Source: Ascidia mentula
Lineage: Eukaryota > Chordata > Ascidiacea > Phlebobranchia > Ascidiidae
Length of the DNA stretch: 64,000 nt
Direction of reading: 5' to 3'
Assembly (NCBI GenBank): GCA_947561715.1
Contig: OX387200.1
Location: 12,030,501 to 12,094,500, forward strand
The notes beneath the pieces were generated by a model. It was not told the origin of the DNA and made no database searches. It saw nothing but the letters and a program-made list of their open reading frames with translations. Positions 36,301-50,900 of this stretch are shown here, in pieces. The translations under genes and the position numbers were made by a program. Positions within the stretch are counted from its first letter, which is position 1. Each line of letters starts with the position of its first letter.

Positions 36301-39300
36301 TGCAAAATGGACAAGTGCTGAAATCTCATAGTTACATACGTTGTGCAACCGCAAAAGCAATACTGGAGTATCAGCGTTTTCCACTGTATAATAAAGCTTG
36401 TACTGCAAAAAAATATTTTTTATCGAAAAGTCATATACTGCAAAATGGACAAGTGCTGAAATCGCACAGTTGCATACGTTGTGCAACCGCAAAAGCAATA
36501 CTGGAGTATCAGCGTTTTCCACTGTATAATAAAGCTTGTACTGAAAAAAAATATTTTTCATCGAAAAGTCATATACTGCAAAATGGACAAGTGCTGAAAT
36601 CGCATAGTTACATACGTTGTGCAACCTCAAAAGCAATACTGGAATATCAGCGTTGTCCACTGTATAATAAAGCTTGTACTGCAAAAAAATATTTTTCATC
36701 GAAAAGTCATATACTGCAAAATGGACAAGAGCTGAAATCGCATAGTTACATACGTTGTGCAACCGCAAAAGCAATACTGGAGTATCAGCGTTTTCCCCTG
36801 TATAATAAAGCTTGTACTGCAAAAAAATATTTTTTATCGAAAAGTCATATACTGCAAAATAGAAAAGTGCTGAAATCGCACAGTTGCATAAGTTGTGCAA
36901 CCGCAAAAGCAATACTGGAATACCAGCGTTTTCCACTGTATAACAAAGCTTGTAATGAAAAAAATTATTTTTTATCGAAAAGTCATATACTGCAAAATGG
37001 ACAAGTGCTGAAATCGCATAGTTACATACGTTGTGCAACCGCAAAAGCAATACTGGAGTATCAGCGTTTTCCACTGTATAATAAAGCTTGTACTGCAAAA
37101 AAATATTTTTCATCGAAAAGTCATATACTGCAAAATGGACAAGTGCTGAAATCGCATAGTTACATACGTTGTGCAACCGCAAAAGCAATACTGGAATATC
37201 AGCGTTGTCCACTGTATAACAAAGCTTGTACTGAAAAAAATTATTTTTTGTCGAAAAGTCACATACTGCAAAATGGACAAGTGCTGAAATCTCATAGTTA
37301 CATACGTTGTGCAACCGCAAAAGCAATACTGGAGTATCAGCGTTTTCCACTGTATAATAAAGCTTGTACTGCAAAAAAATATTTTTCATCGAAAAGTCAT
37401 ATACTGCAAAATGGACAAGTGCTGAAATCGCATAGTTGTATACGTTGTGCAACCGCAAAAGCAATACTGGAGTATCAGCGTTTTCCCCTGTATAATAAAG
37501 CTTGTACTGCAAAAAAATATTTTTCATCGAAAAGTCATATACTGCAAAATGGACAAGTGCTGAAATCGCATAGTTGTATACGTTGTGCAACCGCAAAAGC
37601 AATACTGGAATATCAGCGTTGTCCACTGTATAACAAAGCTTGTACTGAAAAAAATTATTTTTTGTCGAAAAGTCACATACTGCAAAATGGACAAGTGCTG
37701 AAATCTCATAGTTACATACGTTGTGCAACCGCAAAAGCAATACTGGAGTATCAGCGTTTTCCACTGTATAATAAAGCTTGCACTGCAAAAAAATATTTTT
37801 CATCGAAAAGTCATATACTGCAAAATGGACAAGTGCTGAAATCGCATTGTTACATACGTTGTGCAACCGCAAAAGCAATACTGGAGTATCAGCGTTTTCC
37901 ACTGTATAATAAAGCTTGTACTGCAAAAAAATATTTTTCATCGAAAAGTCATATACTGCAAAATGGACAAGTGCTGAAATCGCATAGTTGTATACGTTGT
38001 GCAACCGCAAAAGCAATACTGGAGTATCAGCGTTTTCCCCTGTATAATAAAGCTTGTACTGCAAAAAAATATTTTTTATCGAAAAGTCATATACTGCAAA
38101 ATAGACAAGTGCTGAAATCGCACAGTTGCATACGTTGTGCAACCGCAAAAGCAATACTGGAATACCAGCGTTTTCCACTGTATAATAAAGCTTATACTGA
38201 AAAAAATTATTTTTTATCGAAAAGTCATATACTGCAAAATGGACAAGTACTGAAATCTCATAGTTTCATACGTTGTGCAACCGCAAAAGCAATACTGGAG
38301 TACCAGCGTTTTCCACTGTATAATAAAGCTTGTACTGAAAAAAATATTTTTCATCGAAAAGTCATATACTGCAAAATGGACAAGTGCTGAAATCGCATAG
38401 TTACATACATTGTGCAACCGCAAAAGCAATACTGGAGTATCAGCGTTTTCCACTGTATAATAAAGCTTGTACTGAAAAAAATTATTTTTTGTCGAAAAGT
38501 CATATACTGCAAAACGGACAAGTACTGTAATCTCATAGTTTCATACGTTGTGCAACCGCAAAAGCAATACTGGAGTATCAGCGTTTTCCAATGTATAATA
38601 AAGCTTGTACTGCAAAAAAATATTTTTCATCGAAAAGTCATATACTGCAAAATGGACAAGTGCTGAAATCGCATAGTTACATACGTTGTGCAACCGCAAA
38701 AGCAATACTGGAATATCAGCGTTGTCCACTGTATAATAAAGCTAGTACTGCAAAAAAATATTTTTCATCGAAAAGTCATACACTGCAAAATGGACAAGTG
38801 CTGAAATCGCATAGTTACATACGTTGTGCAACCGCAAAAGCAATACTGGAATACCAGCGTTTTCCACTGTATAATAAAGCTTGTAATGAAAAAAATTATT
38901 TTTTATCGAAAAGTCATATACTGCAAAATGGACAAGTGCTGAAATCTCATAGTTACATACGTTGTGCAACCGCAAAAGCAATACTGGAGTATCAGCGTTT
39001 TCCACTGTATAATAAAGCTTGTACTGCAAAAAAAGATTTTTTATCGAAAAGTCATATACTGCAAAATGGACAAGTGCTGAAATCGCATAGTTACATACGT
39101 TGTGCAACCGCAAAAGCAATACTGGAGTATCAGCGTTTTCCCCTGTATAATAAAGCTTGTACTGCATAAAAATATTTTTTATCGAAAAGTCATATACTGC
39201 AAAATAGAAAAGTGCTGAAATCGCACAATTGCATAAGTTGTGCAACCGCAAAAGCAATACTGGAATACCAGCGTTTTCCACTGTATAACAAAGCTTGTGC

Positions 39301-41409
39301 AGAAAAAAATTATTTTTTATCGAAAAGTCATATACTGCAAAATGGACAAGTGCTGAAATCTCATAGTTACATACGTTGTGCAACCGCAAAAGCAATACTG
39401 GAATATCAGCGTTTTCCACTGTATAATAAAGCTTGTACTGAAAAAAATTATTTTTTATCGAAAAGTCATATACTGCAAAATGCACAAGTGCTGAAATCGC
39501 ACAGTTACATACGTTGTGCAACCGCAAAAGCAATACTGGAGTATCAGCGTTTTCCACTGTATAATAAAGCTTGCAGTGCAAAAAAATATTTTTCATCGAA
39601 AAGTCATATACTGCAAAATGGACAAGTGCTGAAATCGCATAGTTACATACGTTGTGCAACCGCAAAAGCAATATTGGAGTATCAGCGTTTTCCACTGTAT
39701 AATAAAGCTTGTACTGCAAAAAAATATTTTTCATCGAAAAGTCATATACTGCAAAATGGACAAGTGCTGAAATCGCATAGTTACATACGTTGTGCAACCG
39801 CAAAAGCAATACTGGAGTATCAGCGTTTTCCACTGTATAATAAAGCTTGTACTGCAAAAAAATATTTTTCATCGAAAAGTCATATACTGCAAAATGGACA
39901 AGTGCTGAAATCGCATAGTTACATACGTTGTGCAACCGCAAAAGCAATATTGGAGTATCAGCGTTTTCCACTGTATAATAAAGCTTGTACTGCAAAAAAA
40001 TATTTTTCATCGAAAAGTCATATACTGCAAAATGGACAAGTGCTGAAATCGCATAGTTAAATACGTTGTGCAACCGCAAAAGCAATACTGGAGTATCAGC
40101 GTTTTCCACTGTATAATAAAGCTTGTACTGCAAAAAAATATTTTTCATCGAAAAGTCATATACTGCAAAATGGACAAGTGCTGAAATCGCATAGTTACAT
40201 ACGTTGTGCAACCGCAAAAGCAATACTGGAGTATCAGCGTTTTCCACTGTATAATAAAGCTTGTACTGCAAAAAAATATTTTTCATCGAAAAGTCATATA
40301 CTGCAAAATGGACAAGTGCTGAAATCGCATAGTTACATACGTTGTGCAACCGCAAAAGCAATACTGGAATATCAGCGTTGTCAACTGTATAACAAAGCTT
40401 GTACTGAAAAAAATTATTTTTTGTCGAAAAGTCACATACTGCAAAATGGACAAGTGCTGAAATCTCATAGTTACATACGTTGTGCAACCGCAAAAGCAAT
40501 ACTGGAGTATCAGCGTTTTCCACAGTATAACAAAGCTTGCACTGCAAAAAAATATTTTTCATCGAAAAGTCATATACTGCAAAATGGACAAGTGCTGAAA
40601 TCGCATAGTTACATACGTTGTGCAACCGCAAAAGCAATACTGGAGTATCAGCGTTGTCCACTGTATAATAAAGCTTGTACTGCAAAAAAATATTTTTTAT
40701 CGAAAAGTCATATACTGCAAAATGGACAAGTGCTGAAATCGCATAGTTACATACGTTGTGCAACCGCAAAAGCAATACTGGAATATCAGCGTTGTCCACT
40801 GTATAATAAAGCTTGTACTGCAAAAAAATATTTTTTATCGAAAATTCATATACTGCAAAATAGACAAGTGCTGAAATCGCACAGTTGCATACGTTGTGCA
40901 ACCGCAAAAGCAATACTGGAGTATCAGCGTTTTCCACTGTATAATAAAGCTTGTACTGCAAAAAAATATTTTTCATCGAAAAGTCATATACTGCAAAATG
41001 GACAAGTGCTGAAATCGCATAGTTACATACGTTGTGCAACCGCAAAAGCAATACTGGAATACCAGCGTTTTCCACTGTATAATAAAGCTTGTACTGCAAA
41101 AAAATATTTTTTATCGAAAATTCATATACTGCAAAATAGACAAGTGCTGAAATCGCACAGTTGCATACGTTGTGCAACCGCAAAAGCAATACTGGAGTAT
41201 CAGCGTTTTCCCCTGTATAATAAAGCTTGTACTGCAAAAAAATATTTTTTATCGAAAATTCATATACTGCAAAATAGACAAGTGCTGAAATCGCACAGTT
41301 GCATACGTTGTACAACCGCAAAAGCAATACTGGAGTATCAGCGTTTTCCACTGTATAATAAAGCTTGTACTGCAAAAAAATATTTTTCATCGAAAAGTCA
41401 TATACTGCA

Positions 41410-42375
41410 AAATGGACAAGTGCTGAAATCGCATAGTTACATACGTTGTGCAACCGCAAAAGCAATACTGGAGTATCAGCGTTTTCCACTGTATAATAAA
41501 GCTTGTACTGCAAAAAAATATTTTTCATCGAAAAGTCATATACTGCAAAATGGACAAGTGCTGAAATCGCATAGTTACATACGTTGTGCAACCGCAAAAG
41601 CAATACTGGAGTATCAGCGTTTTCCACTGTATAATAAAGCTTGTACTGCAAAAAAATATTTTTCATCGAAAAGTCATATACTGCAAAATGGACAAGTGCT
41701 GAAATCGCATAGTTACATACGTTGTGCAACCGCAAAAGCAATACTGGAGTATCAGCGTTTTCCACTGTATAATAAAGCTTGTACTGCAAAAAAATATTTT
41801 TCATCGAAAAGTCATATACTGCAAAATGGACAAGTGCTGAAATCGCATAGTTACATACGTTGTGCAACCGCAAAAGCAATACTGGAGTATCAGCGTTTTC
41901 CACTGTATAATAAAACTTGTACTGCAAAAAAATATTTTTCATCGAAAAGTCATATACTGCAAAATGGACAAGTGCTGAAATCGCATAGTTACATACGTTG
42001 TGCAACCGCAAAAGCAATACTGGAGTATCAGCGTTTTCCACTGTACAATAAAGCTTGTACTGCAAAAAAATATTTTTCATCGAAAAGTCATATACTGCAA
42101 AATGGACAAGTGCTGAAATCTCATAGTTACATACGTTGTGCAACCGCAAAAGCAATACTGGAGTATCAGCGTTTTCCACTGTATAATAAAGCTTGCACTG
42201 CAAAAAAATATTTTTCATCGAAAAGTCATATACTGCAAAATGGACAAGTGCTGAAATCGCATAGTTACATACGTTGTGCAACCGCAAAAGCAATACTGGA
42301 GTATCAGCGTTTTCCACTGTATAATAAAGCTTGTACTGAAAAAAAATATTTTTTATCGAAAAGTCATATACTGCA
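41410..42375 (+). repeat. Homogeneous run of seven near-identical monomers
   Basis: Seven successive monomers of one type (GCATAGTTACATACG, GAGTATCAG, TTTTCCACTG, GCAAAAAAATATTTTTCATCG) follow one another with only isolated changes, such as AAAACTTG near 41914, GTACAATAAAG near 42043 and GCTTGCACTG near 42193. Elsewhere in the window different types alternate, so this is a local single-monomer amplification without higher-order structure. Confidence 0.85.
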
Positions 42376-44459
42376 AAATGGACAAGTGCTGAAATCGCAT
42401 AGTTACATACGTTGTGCAACCGCAAAAGCAATACTGGAATATCAGCGTTGTCCACTGTATAATAAAGCTTGTACTGCAAAAAAATATTTTTCATCGAAAA
42501 GTCATATACTGCAAAATGGACAAGTGCTGAAATCGCATAGTTACATACCTTGTGCAACCGCAAAAGCAATACTGGAATATCAGAGTTGTCCACTGTATAA
42601 TAAAGCTTGTACTGCAAAAAAATATTTTTCATCGAAAAGTCATACACTGCAAAACGGACAAGTGCTGAAATCGCATAGTTACATACGTTGTGCAACCGCA
42701 AAAGCAATACTGGAGTTCCAGCGTTTTCCACTGAAAAATAAAGCTTGTGATGAAAAAAATTATTTTTTATCGAAAAGTCATATACTGCAAAATGGACAAG
42801 TGCTGAAATCTCATAGTTACATACGTTGTGCAACCGCAAAAGCAATACTGGAGTATCAGCGTTTTCCACTGTATAATAAAGCTTGTACTGCAAAAAAATA
42901 TTTTTTATCGAAAAGTCATATACTGCAAAATGGACAAGTGCTGAAATCGCACAGTTGCATACGTTGTGCAACCGCAAAAGCAATACCGGAGTATCAGCGT
43001 TTTCCACGGTATAATAAAGCTTGTACTGAAAAAAAATATTTTTTATCGAAAAGTCATATACTGCAAAATGGACAAGTGCTGAAATCGCATAGTTACATAC
43101 GTTGTGCAACCGCAAAAGCAATACTGGAATATCAGCGTTGTCCACTGTATAATAAAGCTTGTACTGCAAAAAAATATTTTTCATCGAAAAGTCATATACT
43201 GCAAAATGGACAAGTGCTGAAATCGCATAGTTACATACGTTGTGCAACCGCAAAAGCAATACTGGAGTATCAGCGTTTTCCCCTGTATAATAAAGCTTGT
43301 ACTGCAAAAAAATATTTTTTATCGAAAAGTCATATACTGCAAAATAGAAAAGTGCTGAAATCGCACAGTTGCATAAGTTGTGCAACCGCAAAAGCAATAC
43401 TGGAATACCAGCGTTTTCCACTGTATAACAAAGCTTGTACAGAAAAAAAATTATTTTTTATCGAAAAGTCATATACTGCAAAATGGACAAGTGCTGAAAT
43501 CTCATAGTTACATACGTTGTGCAACCGCAAAAGCAATACTGGAGTACCAGCGTTTTCCACTGTATAATAAAGCTTGTACTGAAAAAAATTATTTTTTATC
43601 GAAAAGTCATATACTGCAAAATGGACAAGTGCTGAAATCGCACAGTTACATACGTTGTGCAACCGCAAAAGCAATACTGGAGTATCAGCGTTTTCCACTG
43701 TATAATAAAGCTTGCAGTGCAAAAAAATATTTTTCATCGAAAAGTCATATACTGCAAAATGGACAAGTGCTGAAATCGCATAGTTACATACGTTGTGCAA
43801 CCGCAAAAGCAATACTGGAGTATCAGCGTTTTCCACTGTATAATAAAGCTTGTACTGCAAAAAAATATTTTTCATCGAAAAGTCATATACTGCAAAATGG
43901 ACAAGTGCTGAAATCGCATAGTTACATACGTTGTGCAACCGCAAAAGCAATACTGGAGTATCAGCGTTTTCCACTGTATAATAAAGCTTGTACTGCAAAA
44001 AAATATTTTTGATCGAAAAGTCATATACTGCAAAATGGACAAGTGCTGAAATAGCATAGTTACATACGTTGTGCAACCGCAAAAGCAATACTGGAGTATC
44101 AGCGTTGTCCACTGTATAATAAAGCTTGTACTGCAAAAAAATATTTTTCATCGAAAAGTCATATACTGCAAAATGGACAAGTGCTGAAATCGCATAGTTA
44201 AATACGTTGTGCAACCGCAAAAGCAATACTGGAGTATCAGCGTTTTCCACTGTATAATAAAGCTTGTACTGCAAAAAAATATTTTTCATCGAAAAGTCAT
44301 ATACTGCAAAATGGACAAGTGCTGAAATCGCATAGTTACATACGTTGTGCAACCGCAAAAGCAATACTGGAGTATCAGCGTTTTCCACTGTATAATAAAG
44401 CTTGTACTGCAAAAAAATATTTTTCATCGAAAAGTCATATACTGCAAAATGGACAAGTG

Positions 44460-46025
44460 CTGAAATCGCATAGTTACATACGTTGTGCAACCGCAAAAGC
44501 AATACTGGAATATCAGCGTTGTCCACTGTATAACAAAGCTTGTACTGAAAAAAATTATTTTTTGTCGAAAAGTCACATACTGCAAAATGGACAAGTGCTG
44601 AAATCTCATAGTTACATACGTTGTGCAACCGCAAAAGCAATACTGGAGTATCAGCGTTTTCCACTGTATAATAAAGCTTGCACTGCAAAAAAATATTTTT
44701 CATCGAAAAGTCATATACTGCAAAATGGACAAGTGCTGAAATAGCATAGTTACATACGTTGTGCAACCGCAAAAGCAATACTGGAGTATCAGCGTTGTCC
44801 ACTGTATAATAAAGCTTGTACTGCAAAAAAATATTTTTCATCGAAAAGTCATATACTGCAAAATGGACAAGTGCTGAAATCGCATAGTTAAATACGTTGT
44901 GCAACCGCAAAAGCAATACTGGAGTATCAGCGTTTTCCACTGTATAATAAAGCTTGTACTGAAAAAAATTATTTTTTGTCGAAAAGTCACATACTGCAAA
45001 ATGGACAAGTGCTGAAATCGCATAGTTACATACGTTGTGCAACCGCAAAAGCAATACTGGAGTATCAGCGTTTTCCACTGTATAATAAAGCTTGTACTGC
45101 AAAAAAATATTTTTCATCGAAAAGTCATATACTGCAAAATGGACAAGTGCTGAAATAGCATAGTTACATACGTTGTGCAACCGCAAAAGCAATACTGGAG
45201 TATCAGCGTTGTCCACTGTATAATAAAGCTTGTACTGCAAAAAAATATTTTTCATCGAAAAGTCATATACTGCAAAATGGACAAGTGCTGAAATCGCATA
45301 GTTAAATACGTTGTGCAACCGCAAAAGCAATACTGGAGTATCAGCGTTTTCCACTGTATAATAAAGCTTGTACTGCAAAAAAATATTTTTCATCGAAAAG
45401 TCATATACTGCAAAATGGACAAGTGCTGAAATCGCATAGTTACATACGTTGTGCAACCGCAAAAGCAATACTGGAGTATCAGCGTTTTCCACTGTATAAT
45501 AAAGCTTGTACTGCAAAAAAATATTTTTCATCGAAAAGTCATATACTGCAAAATGGACAAGTGCTGAAATCGCATAGTTACATACGTTGTGCAACCGCAA
45601 AAGCAATACTGGAATATCAGCGTTGTCCACTGTATAACAAAGCTTGTACTGAAAAAAATTATTTTTTGTCGAAAAGTCACATACTGCAAAATGGACAAGT
45701 GCTGAAATCTCATAGTTACATACGTTGTGCAACCGCAAAAGCAATACTGGAGTATCAGCGTTTTCCACTGTATAATAAAGCTTGCACTGCAAAAAAATAT
45801 TTTTCATCGAAAAGTCATATACTGCAAAATGGACAAGTGCTGAAATCGCATAGTTACATACGTTGTGCAACCGCAAAAGCAATACTGGAGTATCAGCCTT
45901 TTCCACTGTATAATAAAGCTTGTACTGAAAAAAAATATTTTTTATCGAAAAGTCATATACTGCAAAATGGACAAGTGCTGAAATCGCATAGTTACATACG
46001 TTGTGCAACCGCAAAAGCAATACTG
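44460..46025 (+). repeat. 14-monomer-offset block E, copy 1
   Basis: About 11 monomers that recur 1932 bp downstream (46392-47957). Markers: two-monomer units with GAAATAGCATAG followed 138 bp later by GTTAAATACG, and the CAGCCTTTTCC variant (near 45896 and 47828). One difference is GTATGACAAAG near 46461 against GTATAACAAAG. Confidence 0.85.
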
Positions 46026-46391
46026 GAGTATCAGCGTTTTCCACTGTATAATAAAGCTTGTACTGAAAAAAAATATTTTTTATCGAAAAGTCATATACTG
46101 CAAAATGGACAAGTGCTGAAATCGCATAGTTACATACGTTGTGCAACCGCAAAAGCAATACTGGAGTATCAGCGTTTTCCACTGTATAATAAAGCTTGTA
46201 CTGCAAAAAAATATTTTTCATCGAAAAGTCATATACTGCAAAATGGACAAGTGCTGAAATCGCATAGTTACATACGTTGTGCAACCGCAAAAGCAATACT
46301 GGAATATCAGCGTTGTCCACTGTATAACAAAGCTTGTACTGAAAAAAATTATTTTTTGTCGAAAAGTCACATACCGCAAAATGGATAAGTG

Positions 46392-47957
46392 CTGAAATCT
46401 CATAGTTACATACGTTGTGCAACCGCAAAAGCAATACTGGAATATCAGCGTTGTCCACTGTATGACAAAGCTTGTACTGAAAAAAATTATTTTTTGTCGA
46501 AAAGTCACATACTGCAAAATGGACAAGTGCTGAAATCTCATAGTTACATACGTTGTGCAACCGCAAAAGCAATACTGGAGTATCAGCGTTTTCCACTGTA
46601 TAATAAAGCTTGCACTGCAAAAAAATATTTTTCATCGAAAAGTCATATACTGCAAAATGGACAAGTGCTGAAATAGCATAGTTACATACGTTGTGCAACC
46701 GCAAAAGCAATACTGGAGTATCAGCGTTGTCCACTGTATAATAAAGCTTGTACTGCAAAAAAATATTTTTCATCGAAAAGTCATATACTGCAAAATGGAC
46801 AAGTGCTGAAATCGCATAGTTAAATACGTTGTGCAACCGCAAAAGCAATACTGGAGTATCAGCGTTTTCCACTGTATAATAAAGCTTGTACTGAAAAAAA
46901 TTATTTTTTGTCGAAAAGTCACATACTGCAAAATGGACAAGTGCTGAAATCGCATAGTTACATACGTTGTGCAACCGCAAAAGCAATACTGGAGTATCAG
47001 CGTTTTCCACTGTATAATAAAGCTTGTACTGCAAAAAAATATTTTTCATCGAAAAGTCATATACTGCAAAATGGACAAGTGCTGAAATAGCATAGTTACA
47101 TACGTTGTGCAACCGCAAAAGCAATACTGGAGTATCAGCGTTGTCCACTGTATAATAAAGCTTGTACTGCAAAAAAATATTTTTCATCGAAAAGTCATAT
47201 ACTGCAAAATGGACAAGTGCTGAAATCGCATAGTTAAATACGTTGTGCAACCGCAAAAGCAATACTGGAGTATCAGCGTTTTCCACTGTATAATAAAGCT
47301 TGTACTGCAAAAAAATATTTTTCATCGAAAAGTCATATACTGCAAAATGGACAAGTGCTGAAATCGCATAGTTACATACGTTGTGCAACCGCAAAAGCAA
47401 TACTGGAGTATCAGCGTTTTCCACTGTATAATAAAGCTTGTACTGCAAAAAAATATTTTTCATCGAAAAGTCATATACTGCAAAATGGACAAGTGCTGAA
47501 ATCGCATAGTTACATACGTTGTGCAACCGCAAAAGCAATACTGGAATATCAGCGTTGTCCACTGTATAACAAAGCTTGTACTGAAAAAAATTATTTTTTG
47601 TCGAAAAGTCACATACTGCAAAATGGACAAGTGCTGAAATCTCATAGTTACATACGTTGTGCAACCGCAAAAGCAATACTGGAGTATCAGCGTTTTCCAC
47701 TGTATAATAAAGCTTGCACTGCAAAAAAATATTTTTCATCGAAAAGTCATATACTGCAAAATGGACAAGTGCTGAAATCGCATAGTTACATACGTTGTGC
47801 AACCGCAAAAGCAATACTGGAGTATCAGCCTTTTCCACTGTATAATAAAGCTTGTACTGAAAAAAAATATTTTTTATCGAAAAGTCATATACTGCAAAAT
47901 GGACAAGTGCTGAAATCGCATAGTTACATACGTTGTGCAACCGCAAAAGCAATACTG
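46392..47957 (+). repeat. 14-monomer-offset block E, copy 2
   Basis: Second copy of 44460-46025 at exactly 14 monomers. The short stretch between the copies contains monomers with ATACCGC and GGATAAGTG (near 46373-46389) that have no counterpart in copy 1. Confidence 0.85.
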
Positions 47958-50900
47958 GAATATCAGCGTTGTCCACTGTATAATAAAGCTTGTACTGCAA
48001 AAAAATATTTTTCATCGAAAAGTCATATACTGCAAAATGGACAAGTGCTGAAATCGCATAGTTGCATACGTTGTGCAACCGCAAAAGCAATACTGGAGTA
48101 TCAGCGTTTTCCCCTGTATAATAAAGCTTGTACTGCAAAAAAATATTTTTTATCGAAAAGTCATATACTGCAAAATAGACAAGTGCTGAAATCGCACAGT
48201 TGCATACGTTGTGCAACCGCAAAAGCAATACTGGAGTATCAGCGTTTTCCACTGTATAACAAAGCTTACACTGAAAAAAATTATTTTTTATCGAAAAGTC
48301 ATATACTGCAAAATGGACAAGTACTGAAATCTCATAGTTTCATACGTTGTGCAACCGCAAAAGCAATACTGGAGTACCAGCGTTTCCACTGTATAATAAA
48401 GCTTGTACTGAAAAAAATATTTTTCATCGAAAAGTCATATACTGCAAAATGGACAAGTGCTGAAATCGCATAGTTACATACATTGTGCAACCGCAAAAGC
48501 AATACTGGAGTATCAGCGTTTTCCACTGTATAATAAAGCTTGTACTGCAAAAAAATATTTTTCATCGAAAAGTCATATACTGCAAAATGGACAAGTGCTG
48601 AAATCGCATAGTTACATACGTTGTGCAACCGCAAAAGCAATACTGGAATATCAGCGTTGTCCACTGTATAATAAAGCTTGTACTGCAAAAAAATATTTTC
48701 ATCGAAAAGTCATACACTGCAAAATGGACAAGTGCTGAAATCGCATAGTTATATACGTTGTGCAACCGCAAAAGCAATACTGGAGTACCAGCGTTTTCCA
48801 CTGTATAATAAAGCTTGTCATGAAAAAAATTATTTTTTATCGAAAAGTCATATACTGCAAAATGGACAAGTGCTGAAATCTCATAGTTACATACGTTGTG
48901 CAACCGCAAAAGCAATACTGGAGTATCAGCGTTTTCCACTGTATAATAAAGCTTGTACTGAAAAAAAATATTTTTCATCGAAAAGTCATATACTGCAAAA
49001 TGGACAAGTGCTGAAATCGCACAGTTGCATACGTTGTGCAACCGCAAAAGCAATACTGGAGTATCAGCGTTTTCCACTGTATAATAAAGCTTGTACTGAA
49101 AAAAAATATTTTTTATCGAAAAGTCATATACTGCAAAATGGACAAGTGCTGAAATCGCATAGTTACATACGTTGTGCAACCGCAAAAGCAATGCTGGAAT
49201 ATCAGCGTTGTCCACTGTATAATAAAGCTTGTACTGCAAAAAAATATTTTTCATCGAAAAGTCATATACTGCATAATGGACAAGTGCTGAAATCGCATAG
49301 TTAAATACGTTGTGCAACCGCAAAAGCAATACTGGAGTATCAGCGTTTTCCTCTGTATAATAAAGCTTGTACTGCAAAAAAATATTTTTCATCGAAAAGT
49401 CATATACTGCAAAATGGACAAGTGCTGAAATCGCATAGTTACATACGTTGTGCAACCGCAAAAGCAATACTGGAATATCAGCGTTGTCCACTGTATAATA
49501 AAGCTTGTACTGAAAAAAATTATTTTTTGTCGAAAAGTCACATACTGCAAAATGGACAAGTGCTGAAATCTCATAGTTACATACGTTGTGCAACCGCAAA
49601 AGCAATACTGGAGTATCAGCGTTTTCCACTGTATAATAAAGCTTGCACTGCAAAAAAATATTTTTCATCGAAAAGTCATATACTGCAAAATGGACAAGTG
49701 CTGAAATCGCATAGTTACATACGTTGTGCAACCGCAAAAGCAATACTGGAGTATCAGCGTTTTCCACTGTATAACAAAGCTTGTACTGAAAAAAATTATT
49801 TTTTATCGAAAAGTCATATACTGCAAAATGGACTAGTGCTGAAATCGCATAGTTACATACGTTGTGCAACCGCAAAAGCAATACAGGAATATCAGCGTTG
49901 TCCACTGTATAATAAAGCTTGTACTGCAAAAAAATATTTTTCATCGAAAAGTCATATACTGCAAAATGGACAAGTGCTGAAATCGCATAGTTACATACGT
50001 TGTGCAACCGCAAAAGCAATACTGGAATATCAGCGTTGTCCACTGTATAATAAAGCTTGTACTGCAAAAAAATACTTTTCATCGAAAAGTCATATACTGC
50101 AAAATGGACAAGTGCTGAAATCGCATAGTTGTATGCGTTGTGCAACCGCAAAAGCAATACTGGAGTATCAGCGTTTTCCCCTGTATAATAAAGCTTGTAC
50201 TGCAAAAAAATATTTTTCATCGAAAAGTCATATACTGCAAAATGGACAAGTGCTGAAATCGCATAGTTGTATACGTTGTGCAACCGCAAAAGCAATACTG
50301 GAATATCAGCGTTGTCCACTGTATAACAAAGCTTGTACTGAAAAAAATTATTTTTTGTCGAAAAGTCACATACTGCAAAATGGACAAGTGCTGAAATCTC
50401 ATAGTTACATACGTTGTGCAACCGCAAAAGCAATACTGGAATATCAGCGTTTTCCACTGTATAATAAAGCTTGTACTGAAAAAAATTATTTTTTGTCGAA
50501 AAGTCATATACTGCAAAACGGACAAGTACTGAAATCTCATAGTTTCATACGTTGTGCAACCGCAAAAGCAATACTGGAGTATCAGCGTTTTCCACTGTAT
50601 AATAAAGCTTGTACTGCAAAAAAATATTTTTCATCGAAAAGTCATATACTGCAAAATGGACAAGTGCTGAAATCGCATAGTTACATACGTTGTGCAACCG
50701 CAAAAGCAATACTGGAATATCAGCGTTGTCCACTGTATAATAAAGCTTGTACTGCAAAAAAATATTTTTCATCGAAAAGTCATACACTGCAAAATGGACA
50801 AGTGCTGAAATCGCATAGTTACATAAGTTGTGCAACCGCAAAAGCAATACTGGAATACCAGCGTTTTCCACTGTATAACAAAGCTTGTACAGAAAAAAAT

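Noticed and set aside
38742-43421. Very long open frames on both strands (over 1000 codons) as giant tandem-repeat protein genes
   Set aside because: They arise because the satellite period is a multiple of three. They overlap on opposite strands, begin and end only at stop variants or 1-bp indels, lack any other domain, signal peptide or splice context, and stop-bearing monomers are freely amplified.
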